Below are positions 22,922 through 34,699 of a stretch of DNA of 64,000 bases, in pieces; the first letter of the stretch is position 1; every line of letters begins with the position of its first letter. The notes below the pieces were generated by a model. The model made no database searches. It was not told where the DNA came from and worked only from the letters and a program-made list of their open reading frames with translations. Made by a program: the position numbers and the translations under genes. This DNA is from Breviolum minutum Mf 1.05b.01. Its lineage: Eukaryota; Sar; Dinophyceae; Suessiales; Symbiodiniaceae. Where the stretch lies: assembly GCA_000507305.1 (NCBI GenBank), contig DF239240.1, positions 142,843 to 206,842 of the forward strand, written 5' to 3'.

Positions 22922-25900
22922 TCAATCTAGCTGAACATCGTCCTCAAATCCTGGGATGCAGAATCGAAAGTATCCAAGCAGCCGTTCTTCTGCAAAAGCT
23001 GACAGATCTTGTGGAAGCGCATGGGCCATGGGAACCGCATCCAGCAAAGCAAGCAATTCCAGGCTCGAAGCACCTCCAAAAGCGTGGCCGAAGACATTGC
23101 CACATCATTTCAAGTAACTCTTAATTGGCTGGTTTGGAGGAGTTGGTGGCACGAGCCTTACTTTGACTTTTTGCGAAATTCTTGTGCAATTGCGTGTTGC
23201 ATTTGTGTTTTTCCAATCTTGATTAGTGGTATAACATGTTTTCGTGAATCGTATCATATACAGTATATTCAAAAAGTGGCCACGAGAAAGAGTGAAAAGA
23301 ATTCATATCAATTTAGCATGCTTTTCCCCACATGACTTATCCACAATCAAGGAAAAATTGATCTTGGCACCAACACCAACCACCAAATAGGGTTAAGCTG
23401 ATCATGTGTTCTTCCTCGAATCTATATTGTAGGTATATCTATTACAAAGATAATGACTATACATATTCTGATTCTTCTTATATCTTCAGTCCTTTCTCCT
23501 TGTCAAATCAAAGATGTCGCACAGCCAGTTGCACCTGCAAGCAATGCCCTGAGATGATCCCGAGCCCAGCGCAAAGACCAGGGTGGCTCGTGCTCACACA
23601 TCTGGAGGTACAAAAGGCAGTGCCTGACAGAGTGGAAACACAGCGAAACATCTGAAAAACAAAGTCGAAAGCAGAAAAAGAAAATGCTGTGAAAATGCCA
23701 TGTAGGATATGTGATGGATATCTGGATATACACAAATCTTGTTGAAATATGATATGATACAGATATAAATAAAATGACAAAAGAGAAGCTTGCCAAAGGT
23801 ATCCACGCCTGACACCCTGCGAGAGAAGCGGCTTCGATGACCTGTGAAAAGAATGATGTACTGAGTGTACTGTACAAGTGCTAAAAACTCGAAAAACAAT
23901 GGTAAATGGTACAGTAACTCACTGTACTCTTGAATTCAATGTTACTTCCCCCGTATCAGTCCTTTCACTCAAGGAAGTTTGTTAGTTTGTTGCCACTCAC
24001 TTCCTACTTCGGCCAAGCAACCCACTTGTACATGTTGTTTCAGTTGCATCATCTTCGGCTGCCTCCTCCTCTTTCAGAGGCAAAAAGAGTTCCTTGGCTC
24101 TTTCAGGGTGCCGGCACCAGAAAGACGTGACCTAATCTAACAAGCGTGATGAAATTGCCAGCCCAAGCACTATCAAAGGCAAATTTGGCGGGCATACCTT
24201 TGCATTGCATTGATGGATCCTCACCCTGGAGAATACACTCACCCAAAACATCTTCCTGATTTTACCGGTGTGTTTAGCTGAAACCGGGCAGCAGGATTCT
24301 GTAGCAAGGCGGTGGCAACCATTACCGCAACACCTAGGCAGCGTTTGACCGATGCCAATTTCCATCAGGTTGATCCACCCAGCCAGTTATGCTGTATTTG
24401 TCGTGGGAGTGAATTGATAGTCCATAATCCATACTTGTTCAAGTGCATGTGCAATGACACACTGTCCATATCAATCTTATCTCCGTGTTTTATCCAATTC
24501 CCAATGATCTACAGGCATTATCATGCATTCATTCTGTCTGCGATGCATTTTCCTGAAAACTCCTTTCAGTCCCTTTGCAAACAAGTAGCAACCGGTCTCT
24601 TTCAAACACCGCAGCGCTGACTCATAGGAGGACACACCTCCATTGCTGGCCACGGGAATCTTCAGCGCCTCTCTCACCATCCGTATCGCCTCGTGCAGGT
24701 GGTGATTGACTCGCCATCAGCTCCATCGGACTGGGAAATGAGATATTAGGAGTATTATGATATGTACATATGTCACAAGTGTACATGAAATTGTGAAATT
24801 CCGAAATTATGAAAATATATGAAAATACTTGAATGGTAGAGTTCGGGTTCGAGTTTTGGATCAAGCCAAAAGCACATCAGAAATCATAGATACGCAGGTC
24901 ACAATTCTTCGAGATGCCTCCCATCGTGCAGGGGCATGATGGAGTGCACGATCGCGCTGTCGCCCATGCACTGTGAGGAAAGAACATCCAGCCTCCTGCA
25001 ATTGACAAATCATCCGACTGATATCATGTTGGACTTGGGCCTTATTCAGCCATCCGCTACTGAAAAGTGTAAGTAGATTCCACCCTTTGCATTCCTTTGC
25101 ATCGTATGAAATCAACTCCTCCAACATCTTCGCAAATCGAATTGTCTTGCGATCATCGGCCTGTGGCTTGTGAAGGGTAGCTTTCCTGCCCTAATTGTTC
25201 AATCGTTTTCTAAACGTGATATCTTCCGATATCTTCTGTCTAGTCTCGTGGCCGAGCTGCGAAGATACGTATTTTGCAGGTCACTGGAACCCGCAGTTCC
25301 GGCGAGGAGGCCGCGTGTCGAACAATGGCATAAACCAAGTGCCAGTGCTCCTCGTCCATCAAGGCACCACCCCAACCACCTGACGGCATGCAGCATAAAG
25401 GATTGCGTGAAATCTAGGGTAGAGAGAATGAAGATGAATAAAGAATCCTAAGAACGTACTAAAAACTATATCGAGTATAGAAATCTCTAGAGATGTACAG
25501 TATAGGAAGATGGATAGAGAGATGTATAGTACGGTATCTAGAGATGTATGGAGTCTGGCAATGTGGCAAGATCGCAAAATGTGCATGGATGTTAAAGAGT
25601 GTGAAAGGTCCAATCTCAGTAGAAGCTTTGCTCTGCGGACATCCAAGATTGAGGTCAACTGCATCGCAGCGGTCCTTCCGGTGCTTCTCAAACTGTGCAA
25701 CCCCAAACCTTGCATACTCCTACAAGTAGTAGATGTGAAGATTTACTTGCTGGAACTACTTTCCATAAATACCTAATGTACCCCCTATTTGCTTTCCATT
25801 CGAATGCTACAAATTGCAATGCCTGTCAAGAGGTTAACGACCTATCCCACGGATGGAGCTCCTGAACCTGAAGTGCTGCCTGCAGAAAATCCTCAGGGGT

Positions 25901-26920
25901 CTTAGCACAGAATTGCACCACTAACGGCCTCGCATCCATCAGAACATGGTGTCATTTCCATGGATTTTAATCCATTTCAATGCATTTCATATCATTTCAT
26001 TTAAAGATGCAAGGATATGCAAGCGTATTTCGTTGCTTCCATTCCGATATTGTTCAAGTAGTTATAAAGCAAGTCTGATCTGGACAAAATCTTGACTGTA
26101 ATGTGCCTCTCACTGCCCATTTTTTTGGTCGTTGCCGTCGCAGGAAAGTGACATATCTGATCAAATTGGTCAAGTCATTGCATCTTGCAGTCAAGCTAGA
26201 AAGTCCTCCAACACTTGGAAATTAAATCCCGTCTATCCTGGTGTTTGGTGTGTCATCACATGATCTCAACAAGGAAGCTTCACAGGACTGCACAGTTGCC
26301 TGTCTTCTGTGGACGTAGCAAATCCTTGTCTCGCCATCTCTTCCTCAGAGCTACCTGTGCAAATTCAACCAAAGAACGTTTCCAAAAACTCATCAGCATA
26401 AATTCCAAAATCAGGAATCTGATGAACCGAATTCTTGGTTCAGTGATTGTTATAGTCTTATCATGAAGCTGCATCCAACCATTTTTCTTGAACCTGTCCG
26501 AATACGTACTGATTGAGATTTACGACTTAAGAGTTGTCACAACTGCCGTGCCACACCCAAGCTGGGCGCCTGCAAATTCTTCAGCATGCCTCAGGAACAG
26601 AACAATTGCCGGGGCTTGCTCTAGTGAGAATATTTCCACTGTGGCATTCTCCAAAAAGTTGCTCTTGTCTTTTGTCCAAGGGCTTGCAGGGTGCATACTA
26701 AACAATGATCTGCTGTTATCATTTTGCACGCTTTTGCTATATTGTGCTATCACATTCTGGCTCTATAAACTGCCTGGGTCTAGCCTTGTTCGCCTTGTGC
26801 CAAGGTGCAGCATTGGAGTGTAGCAAAGATCACATCCAGCTTGCCGAAGCATGAGCCGAAAAGGAAGCTCAGACTGTCCTACCATCGGTGCACAAATGAA
26901 GCGTGGCGATCCCATTCCAC
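22922..26920 (-). CDS. DUS1: DUS1-type tRNA-dihydrouridine synthase, about 12 exons
   Basis: FMN-dependent reduction of uridine to dihydrouridine in the tRNA D-loop (U16/U17 in eukaryotic Dus1). Exons on the minus strand: 26920-26801, 26354-26300, 25928-25868, 25692-25632, 25379-25258, 25160-25119, 24995-24918, 24689-24593, 24333-24266, about 24100-24010, 23623-23535 and 23073-22922. In order they give [14 protein letters not shown] (FMN entry motif), [27 protein letters not shown] with the catalytic Cys, [48 protein letters not shown], and [20 protein letters not shown] of the C-terminal helical domain. Codon phases agree at nearly every junction. Donors are GC in five introns and GA in one. 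The acidic exon at about 24.05 kb and the last exon are less certain. The N-terminal start exon is not located. The family call is secure. Confidence 0.92.
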
Positions 26921-27100
26921 CTCAACAATTCATTGCAGGTTGCTGGATTGCTGTGTTGTAGTTTTTTTTTTAGAAGTTGGTACGGGATGAGTTGCAAAGG
27001 CGCAGAGCTCCAGTTGACTGCAGATTGACATGGAAACATAGGAAATCGCTTGCCTCTTGTCAAAACTTGATTAGAGCACGCACCAGCCAATCACCACTGC

Positions 27101-29340
27101 TCCAACCCGTCTCCCCTCTCATTGACCATCTGAAAATATGATGTCGTTTTTATTGGTTTTGAGACCATCCATGTTTGTTCATTGACTGCAACCAGGGCAC
27201 GGTAGAAGTTCCATGCAGCCTCCACTCGTGTCTTCTCATCTGGAAGGGCATGGCGTCCAGCGCGAGCCATGGCCAGGTGAAGCGTTAGTGCAAACTTGAG
27301 CGAAAGGTGTGAGGGTTTGAGGGTGTGGCTTGGACTGAAACCTGAGATCTTCCCAAAACCAGTGCTTTGCTGGAGATTCGAGCCCAAACAGCTCTTCGTC
27401 GTAAGCCCGGTTTTCCAGCTGAAGGGAATGAGAAGTCAAATTGGAATGGCAAGTTATGGAAAGTTGGTAATTACATCTGTCAAGCAATCTACAGACTCAT
27501 GTTTGGACTGACTTACAAAAGTCTCCGCGCCATCCATGTTTGTTTCCTTTCCTTTTTCTGACCTGCCTGACACTGCTCTGGCGGCTCCGCTCGGTGCTGG
27601 AGAACTTGTTCTCCAAGGCGCGTAGCTGGCACAGAAGCAGTCCATGCTTCAATTTTTGTTCAAACAGCCTCACTATTGAACAAAAGATGTAAACATGTAT
27701 CAAAACTGGTCATATATGCCTGATTCTTTTCCTCATAAGAACCTGGGTTTCAAGTTTTTACTAGCTATATAGATTATTCTGTTAGATGTTAGAACCACTG
27801 CGTGGAGAAACTGTCCGTCATCCTCACCTGATCGTCTTTCTGTTTCAACAGGTGCTCTAGTTCCTTCTCCATCTCTTCTCGGACCTGCACTTCCAGCACA
27901 ACACAACCAGAGATTCGCAATTGCAATATTGAAACACATGACACGAGACGCAGTCAAAAAGATTGTCTATACCATCTACAGTTCTGAAGGTGTTGGCTTG
28001 TGTCTCTTTAGCAGATGACATCTACGAAGAAGCCAAAATTCTCTGGATAAACCAACTATCACGTGTGCAATCGGAGGTTGCCACGCTCTTTTCCAGCTTG
28101 CAAAACTCCTGCCTGGCCGAGAGCAGCGTCAGAGTCCTGGTGCAATCGGAAGATGGACAAAACTTCGGCTGCAAGTTTAGAGTAATCAGTAATCAGGAGA
28201 CGAGGGCATCTGTCACATACACATACCAGACTTTGACAAGAATGTATTGGTGTCCATGAGCACAAACATTTTGGAGGAGAGCCAGAGCAGGTGCTTCTAT
28301 AACATCATTTGAGGGTGCTCCACCGTTCTGCAAGAGAATTGCAGCATTGCTATGGCAAAACATCAGACCAGGTTGATGCTCTTGAGTCGTACAAGATCGC
28401 CTGGCTGGCTTTTGCTTTGGCCCGCTGCTCTGTAGACAGGACCTGCAAACAACGTTTGGGCGCTATCTTTTTGAAGCATCCCAGCAGCTGCCCCTCCCAA
28501 ATCACACAGGGTTGCCTCCTGGCGAAGGACTTCCACTTGGGCCTGATTCAAAGGCTCAAAGAAAATGAAGCTGTTTTTTTTAAGGGTTTCAGAATTGCTA
28601 AAATATAAAAGACGTAAATACTTCAGATGAATCTTCCGGTGATTTCTTCAGGAGAAATACTGTTTTCGTGGAGCTGCAACCCCGTGGCACCTCTGCCTGC
28701 TCAGTTGCTTTTCTTTGCTCCCTTTGCGTAAAACCGCTTTTTGAGAAAGTCAACATTCAGCAAAATATCTGAAGCATGCATTTGAAGTCCAGGAAAACTC
28801 TAAAATATTGCAAGATATGATGCCATGAAAAATCGTGAAACACGTAGAAATATCTTTGAATATCATTCAATGTCCTCAAATAGGACTACATAGCATTATA
28901 ATGCATTATATACAGATCTTCAAGCAACGCAAACATCAATTAACTGCATCAAAGCATCAAACATGACTACATGTCAACAAATATCATCATTGTTAGGGGG
29001 GCAGCTTGGGTATCAAAAGCTGAGCGGTGCTGAACACGCTCCAAAATGTGACATGTTTCATCTTCGATAACTTCGGTGCCCCTGCATCAGCGCCAGCATG
29101 GTTCTCTCCATCTTCTCCGTGTGCTGACATTCAACGATCCATGGCACAAATCAATGAGCTTTGCAGCTTTGCATAATCTCCTTAACAATAGTGGTCCGTT
29201 TTAGGTCTCAAACTCTTCGCAAGATTATGCCACTTCTACGTTGCAGCCTGCCTGCAGCTCAAAAGTCTTTGCATTGGCTACATCTGTCTCCAACTCCTCA
29301 ATCCGTCCCTGCAGAAATGCAGTGTCTTTCACAGTTCTCA
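27101..29340 (-). CDS. Multi-exon coiled-coil protein ending near 27101
   Basis: Exons read towards lower coordinates: about 29335-29240 (QGRIEELETDVANAKTFELQ), about 28560-28465 (LNQAQVEVLRQEATLCDLG), about 28440-28380 (LSTEQRAKAKASQAILYDSR), about 28145-28080 (LLSARQEFCKLEKSVATS), 27884-27828 (exactly 19 codons, VREEMEKELEHLLKQKDDQ, GTGAGG donor), about 27690-27575 (QKLKHGLLLCQLRALENK), about 27425-27350 (LENRAYDEELFGLESPAKHW) and about 27295-27166 (DEKTRVEAAWNFYRALVAV). A final piece, MVNERGDGLEQW, ends at a TGA near 27101. The heptad pattern indicates a coiled coil, and the last third is more globular. The gene lies directly upstream of DUS1 in the same direction. Family not identified. 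Confidence 0.58.
28600..29200. other. No exon seen
   Basis: AT-rich, stop-rich sequence between exons of the coiled-coil locus. Probably one or more introns. Confidence 0.35.
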
Positions 29341-29875
29341 ACTACTCACCTTACGAAATACCGTGCGAATTCGTGAATTTTTGAAAACGTCAGCAACATG
29401 GTACACTGAACATACAACGAATTTTGACAAACAAACAAGTGGTGGCCTCCGACAAACAACGACCCACATCCCCAAACGGCCTGAAGGTGACCAATCTGCT
29501 GTGCTGCACCCATGAGTCGAGCCTTGGTAGTGAGTTTCGTGCTGCGTCAAGACATCTTCGGACGTCTCCGGACGTCAGGACGGACATGGTCTTCGTCCTC
29601 TCTTTTTGGCTGTTCACCGTGGGGATTCCATTTGGAAGTCCCCTAGTCCTCGCTATGTCTCGCTCACTGTCGTGCTCAGGTGGTTTTTTGAGAATGTCCG
29701 GTGGGTTGCACTGGGTCCAAATCAATTCATAAAATTTTCAACCCCCATGAGCAGCAAAAGGGGCCAAGTAGCCCTAAGCAGCTGACTTTGAGCTGGATCT
29801 TCAAATTGTAGCATCTCTCACTTGACACTGCATCCCCCGTTGCCATCAAAGCTCAGATCTCCATGCTGGTCTCAC

Positions 29876-30200
29876 AGGAGAGAGACCCCAATCTCCCCAC
29901 TTTCGCTGATCCACCACATGAACCTCGCAGCGGGTGCGTTGCAGGGGTATGTTTGACCTCTTGTGATCCAAAGTAAGAACATGCTCTCCCAAGGTCTACT
30001 CCAGATTCTTTGCTGAAATAGTTCGGGGTCTCTTACATTCTGCCAACAAAAGCCTGCCATCTTGCACCACGGCAATGATGCCACCCAAAGCTTTCGACAT
30101 CAACACAACATCGACCTCTATGTGTCTTGATTTGAGAGTTGCACTTCCTAGATGGTGCAGCCCTTCCTTTTCCCAGCCTTGACTGGAACTTCGCGTGAAT
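29876..30200 (-). CDS. Two exons, unknown protein
   Basis: A block at about 30195-30035 contains LKSRHIEVDVVLMSKALGGI then IAVVQDGRLLLAE and stops at a GTAAGA donor. The next exon, 29995-29876, contains LGEHVLTLDHKRSNIPLQR and ends at GTGAGA. In the second exon other frames are also open, so the frame is uncertain. The pattern of short hydrophobic strands ending in a D-G-R/K turn recalls beta-propeller repeats such as RCC1, but one unit is not enough to call it. Confidence 0.42.
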
Positions 30201-30461
30201 AGTGCTGGATGTCCCTGGTGCCAAATTTTTTACAGGTTGGGACAGATCTCCAAGTCATCTTTTCAATGCCAAAAAGCCGCAACACATATAAAGGCGATGC
30301 AAAAATCTCACTTCACAACAACCATCCAGTAAAAAACAGCTCCTTTTTCGTGGGAACTGAAAGGATTGCAGCTCACCTTAGTTTGGAAAAATGATTGGAG
30401 GATTGGATGCAATCCTAGTGGCCACCAGAAGCATCCTCTTCACAACCTGTTGCTTCAAACT

Positions 30462-30872
30462 TCACTGGCCAACCACCCTTAAAGCAACATGGAAGGCTTT
30501 GTATGTGGCCTTTCGAACAAGTGACTCAGCAGGTGATGAACCTTTGGCTTCAGCTGCATTGGTAACTCTTCAGAAGCCTGATGGGTGGAAAGGGGAGAGG
30601 GTAAACTTCAAAGCAGGACTTTTTGCACTATGATGGAAAACAACAAAACAAACCGGAAGATGCGAGCCTAGCTTAGGCTTAGAGATGCTCAGAGTACACA
30701 AATTCAACAGGCTTGTCACAAAATGACCTAAAGCTGCAACTGTCATGGCAGATTTTGTGTCATGCAAATAGTCTTTGTGAGCTTGCTTCAGAACGGAGCA
30801 ATATGCCCCACTCCCCTGCGCCAGGCCTTTACGCTGAGCCGCCTCAACTGCTATTGTGTTCGTTGCTGTCAA
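30462..30872 (-). CDS. Two exons, unknown protein
   Basis: A frame at 30872 to about 30715 contains IAVEAAQRKGLAQGSGAYCS then KQAHKDYLHDTKSAMTVAAL. Exon about 30560-30470 contains EAKGSSPAESLVRKATYKAF and ends at GTGGTT. Both have clean amino-acid composition. If the neighbouring endonuclease-like fragment is part of a retrotransposon, these could be its linker region, but nothing here proves that. Confidence 0.42.
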
Positions 30873-30941
30873 ATGGTGTCTTGATTTGAAAGGAGGTTGG
30901 TGATTCTGGAAAATGAAGAGCGCTCTATCGTTCAGTCAAGA

Positions 30942-31240
30942 TCACAAAAACCTTGAGCCCTCAGAAACCACTGATCTGCTGGAGCACTCTTGATGCCGGT
31001 CGTAGACCAATGCCACACAATTGTGACAGGGAGGTGGTCCGAGACGGTGCCTGCTGCAGACCAGAGTGCTAGGAAACAGAGTTGTGAGTCGTAGTAAATT
31101 TCCCAAGGCACACAATAAATGCGCGGTTCCTTCAACCTTTTTTAAGCTCCTAAGAAGTGTATGCGTTCTGGATCTATTCTGGTATGTTCTGGGGGAGATC
31201 GGATGACCTTTCTTAGGGTGGTAGTACCCCCATTGCCCAA
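30942..31240 (-). mobile_element. Possible remnant of an EEP-type endonuclease domain (LINE-like)
   Basis: The minus strand contains RSPPEHTRIDPERIHFL, then after a stop and frame change IYCVPWEIYYDSQLCFLALW, then GTVSDHLPVTIVW. The order R-I-D..., then Y-x-x-V/I-P, then S-D-H-x-P-V is the C-terminal signature of endonuclease/exonuclease/phosphatase domains, as found in non-LTR retrotransposons. The frame is broken, so it is either a decayed element or two exons of a host gene. No target-site duplication or reverse transcriptase motif was found nearby. Confidence 0.35.
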
Positions 31241-31659
31241 GGCGCCTAATCTCCTGCCAGGTCTGTCTTAAACTTTGTGACTCCAGGCCTTTGATGGCCC
31301 ATTTGGCTGATCCGCCCGGAAGGGAATACAGTATATGCAAATCAATACAGATGAACTCCGGTTCCCAAATTCCCCCAAATCTGGGATGAAAGTTATTGGC
31401 CATGGTATGAAATGGTGATCTCTTGTCTGCTTATCCGAGACCAAGACTGTTACATGTATTCAATGGATTCCATTGCAGGAAGGAGCGACAGCAACAGCAC
31501 AAAACATGCAAAACAGTGGCTAGGCTTTTCAGGATTGACACCAAAAAACACGGGACACCAAAAAATCTCAAACAAAATCATGCAAGGCACTGTCTTTACG
31601 TTGATCTTCCACGCTCCAGAAATCAGATGCAAGGCTATCCTGAAACCAGGTTTGTTTGT

Positions 31660-31914
31660 CCTGCAGCTCTGGCCACGCGAGAGGAAGCTCTGAACTTGGT
31701 CCTTCCAGCATGGGGCGTCAACTGGTTTCAAGAGGCATGCGGCATGAATTATCAAACGATTGAACTAACTGCCAACTGTTTTCATAGTGACAAGAGCAAA
31801 GATACGCTACAGCTCTACAGAGCGTCATCAAAGAACTTGCGTATTCGCTTCAAAATGCTAGAAGCTGCCGTTGCATCTTATCTCTGCCAAGGATACCTCC
31901 AGCAGCTGATGTAG
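31660..31914 (+). CDS. Possible plus-strand exon, weak
   Basis: A plus-strand frame follows a pyrimidine-rich tract and CTGCAG acceptor near 31664. It contains TREEALNLVLPAWGVNWF and LYRASSKNLRIRFKMLEAA, ending at TAG. The minus strand is poor here. It is the best plus-strand exon candidate, but it runs against the direction of almost everything else. Confidence 0.25.
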   Translation, partial: PAALATREEALNLVLPAWGVNWFQEACGMNYQTIELTANCFHSDKSKDTLQLYRASSKNLRIRFKMLEAAVASYLCQGYLQQLM

Positions 31915-32039
31915 GGGAAGCAGAGCCTTCCTGGCCTCAAGTGTAGCACTGTAGCATGCACCAGGCCAGCATGCAAAATGATGTTTCACAATGCGAATGT
32001 GTTCAAATTGATGTCCCCTTTGCCAGTGCAAGATTCACA

Positions 32040-32060
32040 CACACACACACACACACACAC
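32040..32060. repeat. (AC)n microsatellite
   Basis: A short CACACA run. A similar one lies at 10588-10603. Confidence 0.85.
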
Positions 32061-32899
32061 CACTCATCAGGCCAGCAACAAAGTTGAAAAACAATCTGCA
32101 TCATCGGGTCACTGCCGATCGCTGGACTGGGCTGAGTTTCCAGGCTCCGCATCAGCCGAGCTTTCAACGTCAGGCGTGGTAATGGTGTTGAAGGACCACG
32201 ACGACGAGGGGTGCGAAAGGACAGTGTCTCCTCGCATGCCATGTCAAGTCCCTCCGAGTACCTGGGACCTTTTGAATATCAAATACATTCCAATCCTACG
32301 TTGTAACGAGTGCCCAAAAAAGATGCAGCCAACATGCTGTGAATTAGCCTGTCTCTATGCAGATCAGGTAGTCTTCTCACCCCCCAAACGAAGCACTTGG
32401 CCTAAGGGCCTAAGCCGTTTGGACATGTATGGAGGCTGTGAACAAGCTTGTCAGCCACCAACACCCTGGACATCAAAAAAATCTGACCCAGACCATCCTT
32501 GATCCTGAGCGTACATGATCATTCATCTCAGGATATATCTGTCATGTTTTTGGAGGAAGGATAGATGATAGATGATGATAGATTGCTCCTGCATTGACTG
32601 CCTGCTTCCATATTCATGGCTGAGCAGAACGTCATGGTTCATGGCAAGGCAAAGCTGCGAATGTTGATAAAGCAGAGGAATTGCTAGAACGACAACAGGC
32701 CTTTACCTAGTGAGCTGCAATTTTGTTTCCACTCCACTAATGAAGCTGGATTGACTTGGGTGCCTTGGCTTTGCAAAACTTTGTTCTCTTGATGATTAGC
32801 TGTCCCGAGATTTGGCAATGAAGCTGCAGCAAGGTGGTACAACCATCACCGAGTCAGTTGACTTAGCAGGCAAAGGTTGTTAGGACAATATACTGCACA

Positions 32900-33139
32900 C
32901 CCATACACCCCTTAGTTGAGCTAAGCGCTTCGTACTCAGCTCTCACCTGTTCCACCTTGGCAAAACTCTGTGATCTTATAAAATCCCATCCTCACTGCAA
33001 TCAGTTCACCAAAGATCTGGTGTAGTTTGTCGAAAGCAGAAACATACTCAACCCTGGTCAGATGTTCCAAGTGGTTGAACCAAACCACTGGCACCACTGG
33101 CCACCGGGCCTCAGCCTCCAGATGTAACGAGCCGTTGGC
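32900..33139 (-). CDS. Two exons, unknown helical protein
   Basis: Exon 33139-32996 is exactly 48 codons between a CAG acceptor and a GTGAGG donor. It contains LHLEAEARWPVVPVVWFNHL then TRVEYVSAFDKLHQIFGELI. The next candidate (about 32972-32900) contains SFAKVEQVRAEYEALSS and may end earlier at a GTGAGA. Boundaries of the first are very good. The family is not recognised. Confidence 0.55.
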
Positions 33140-33299
33140 CTGCTACGCTATCAAGCAAGAGTTTACTGTGAAGCTGCCCTTTGAGAAAGTGATGAGCAAA
33201 TTAATAAATTATATAAAATCGTCATCGATCTAACACACAAGCCTTCAGTGTCATTGCAAAAAAACATCTAGAATACGGGATGGTTTGACCTTATTTCCA

Positions 33300-34668
33300 G
33301 CAATTCTTGGATGAGACCCTCCCACGCCAAGTGCCACGAACATTCCCAAAGTTGCCTGCACAGCTTCTACAGGCTCGTCATGCACAATTGTTGATGTTGC
33401 TGCCTTCAGTGGAAGAGATAGCATGTGTTCATAAAATTAAAAAACCATACACTGGTCACCTTTCATACATTGGGATGTCGGCTAGAAAACAAAGACAACA
33501 AGCTACTCATGAATTGACACGCAACACTGTTCTCGTATTTGTCAAGAACTAAAAAAAGTCTCCTCCGACGTGGAAATCCGACACTGACAAAATAGATGAC
33601 TGGGCTTTGTGCAGTCTGCAGTGTGCAAAGTGTTGGCAAAAACAAAAAAACTGCACTACATCCCTGTGATGTGACTTCTTGTTTCAGCAGCCAATGCACA
33701 TAGTGACATAGATACTACTAGTTGGATGATCCTTTCAAACGCATGACATGGCCTGCAAAGGCTGGCTAGGAAACGCAGCTTCCACAGGCTCGTCAGACAC
33801 AGTTGCTGCTGCCTTTCGTTCAACGGCCACAAACGCAAAATCTTACAAGACACAATTGAAATCATTTGAAGTCTACTGTCAATCCTTCCTGCATTTTGTG
33901 AGGGCACTGATTTGTTTTGGAAAGCCAAGTCGGTTGACAAATGCTCCGGTGGGCTAAAAGTGAACAAACCAAAAAGTGTGGGGAGGTTGATTGAACATTT
34001 CCATGGTCCGCAGTATGTGTTCAAATGTTGCCAGAGAATGACGAAGACAAAATGCACTGACTGCGTCACTATGTCATTATGTCACTATGTCCCTATGTGA
34101 TGTGACTTCTTGTTTCAGCAGCCATTGCACATAGTTACTATTAGTTGGATGATCCTTTCAAACGCATGACATGGCCTGCAAAGGCTGGCTAGGAAACGCA
34201 GCTTCCACAGGCTCGTCTGGCATAGTGGCTGCTGCCTTTCATTCAACGGCCACAAACGCGAAATCTTACAAGACACAATTGAAGTCATTTGAAGTCTACT
34301 GTCAATCCTTCCTGCATTTTGTGAGGGCACTGATTTGTTTTGGAAAGCCAAGTCGGTTGACAAATGCTCCGGTGGGCTAAAAGTGAACAAACCAAAAAGT
34401 GTCGGGAGGTTTATTGAACATTTCCATGGTCCCCAGTATGTGTTCAAACATTGCCAGAGAATGACAAAGACAAAATGCACTGACTGTGTCACTATGTCAC
34501 TATGTCCCTATGTGATGTGACTTCTTGTTTCAGCAGCCATTGCACATAGTGACATAGTTACTATTAGTTGGATGATCCTTTCAAACGCATGACATGGCCT
34601 GCAAAGGCTGGCTAGGAAACGCAGCTTCCACAGGCTCGTCTGGCATAGTGGCTGCTGCCTTTCATTCA
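33300..34668 (-). CDS. Repeated exon, four related copies
   Basis: Four exon-like units encode a common core K-A-A-x-T-x-x-D-E-P-V-E-A: at about 33405-33300 (diverged, reading STIVHDEPVEAVQ), 33815-33745, 34238-34165 and 34662-34590 (reading AAATMPDEPVEAAF). In the last three the core continues PSQPLQAMSC. All are minus strand and follow the same acceptor-like context. The last three sit inside a recent tandem DNA duplication (listed separately), so the exon was copied with its intron. Whether all copies are spliced into one mRNA, are alternatives, or are dead cannot be seen. Confidence 0.45.
33666..34668. repeat. Tandem duplication, units of 431, 415 and 157 bp
   Basis: The unit starting GTGATGTGACTTCTTG at 33666 recurs at 34097 and 34512 with only scattered substitutions. 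The third copy breaks off near 34668 inside the exon. At the junctions lies a small array of TCACTATG-like octamers, whose copy number differs and explains part of the length difference. High identity indicates a recent event. Confidence 0.92.
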
Positions 34669-34699
34669 ATGCCCCTCTTCACTGTCACTGTGAATGCAT

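Noticed and set aside
31978-32502. 174-codon plus-strand frame
   Set aside because: It starts through an (AC)n run read as Thr-His, shows no splice sites, and the minus strand is equally open over part of it.
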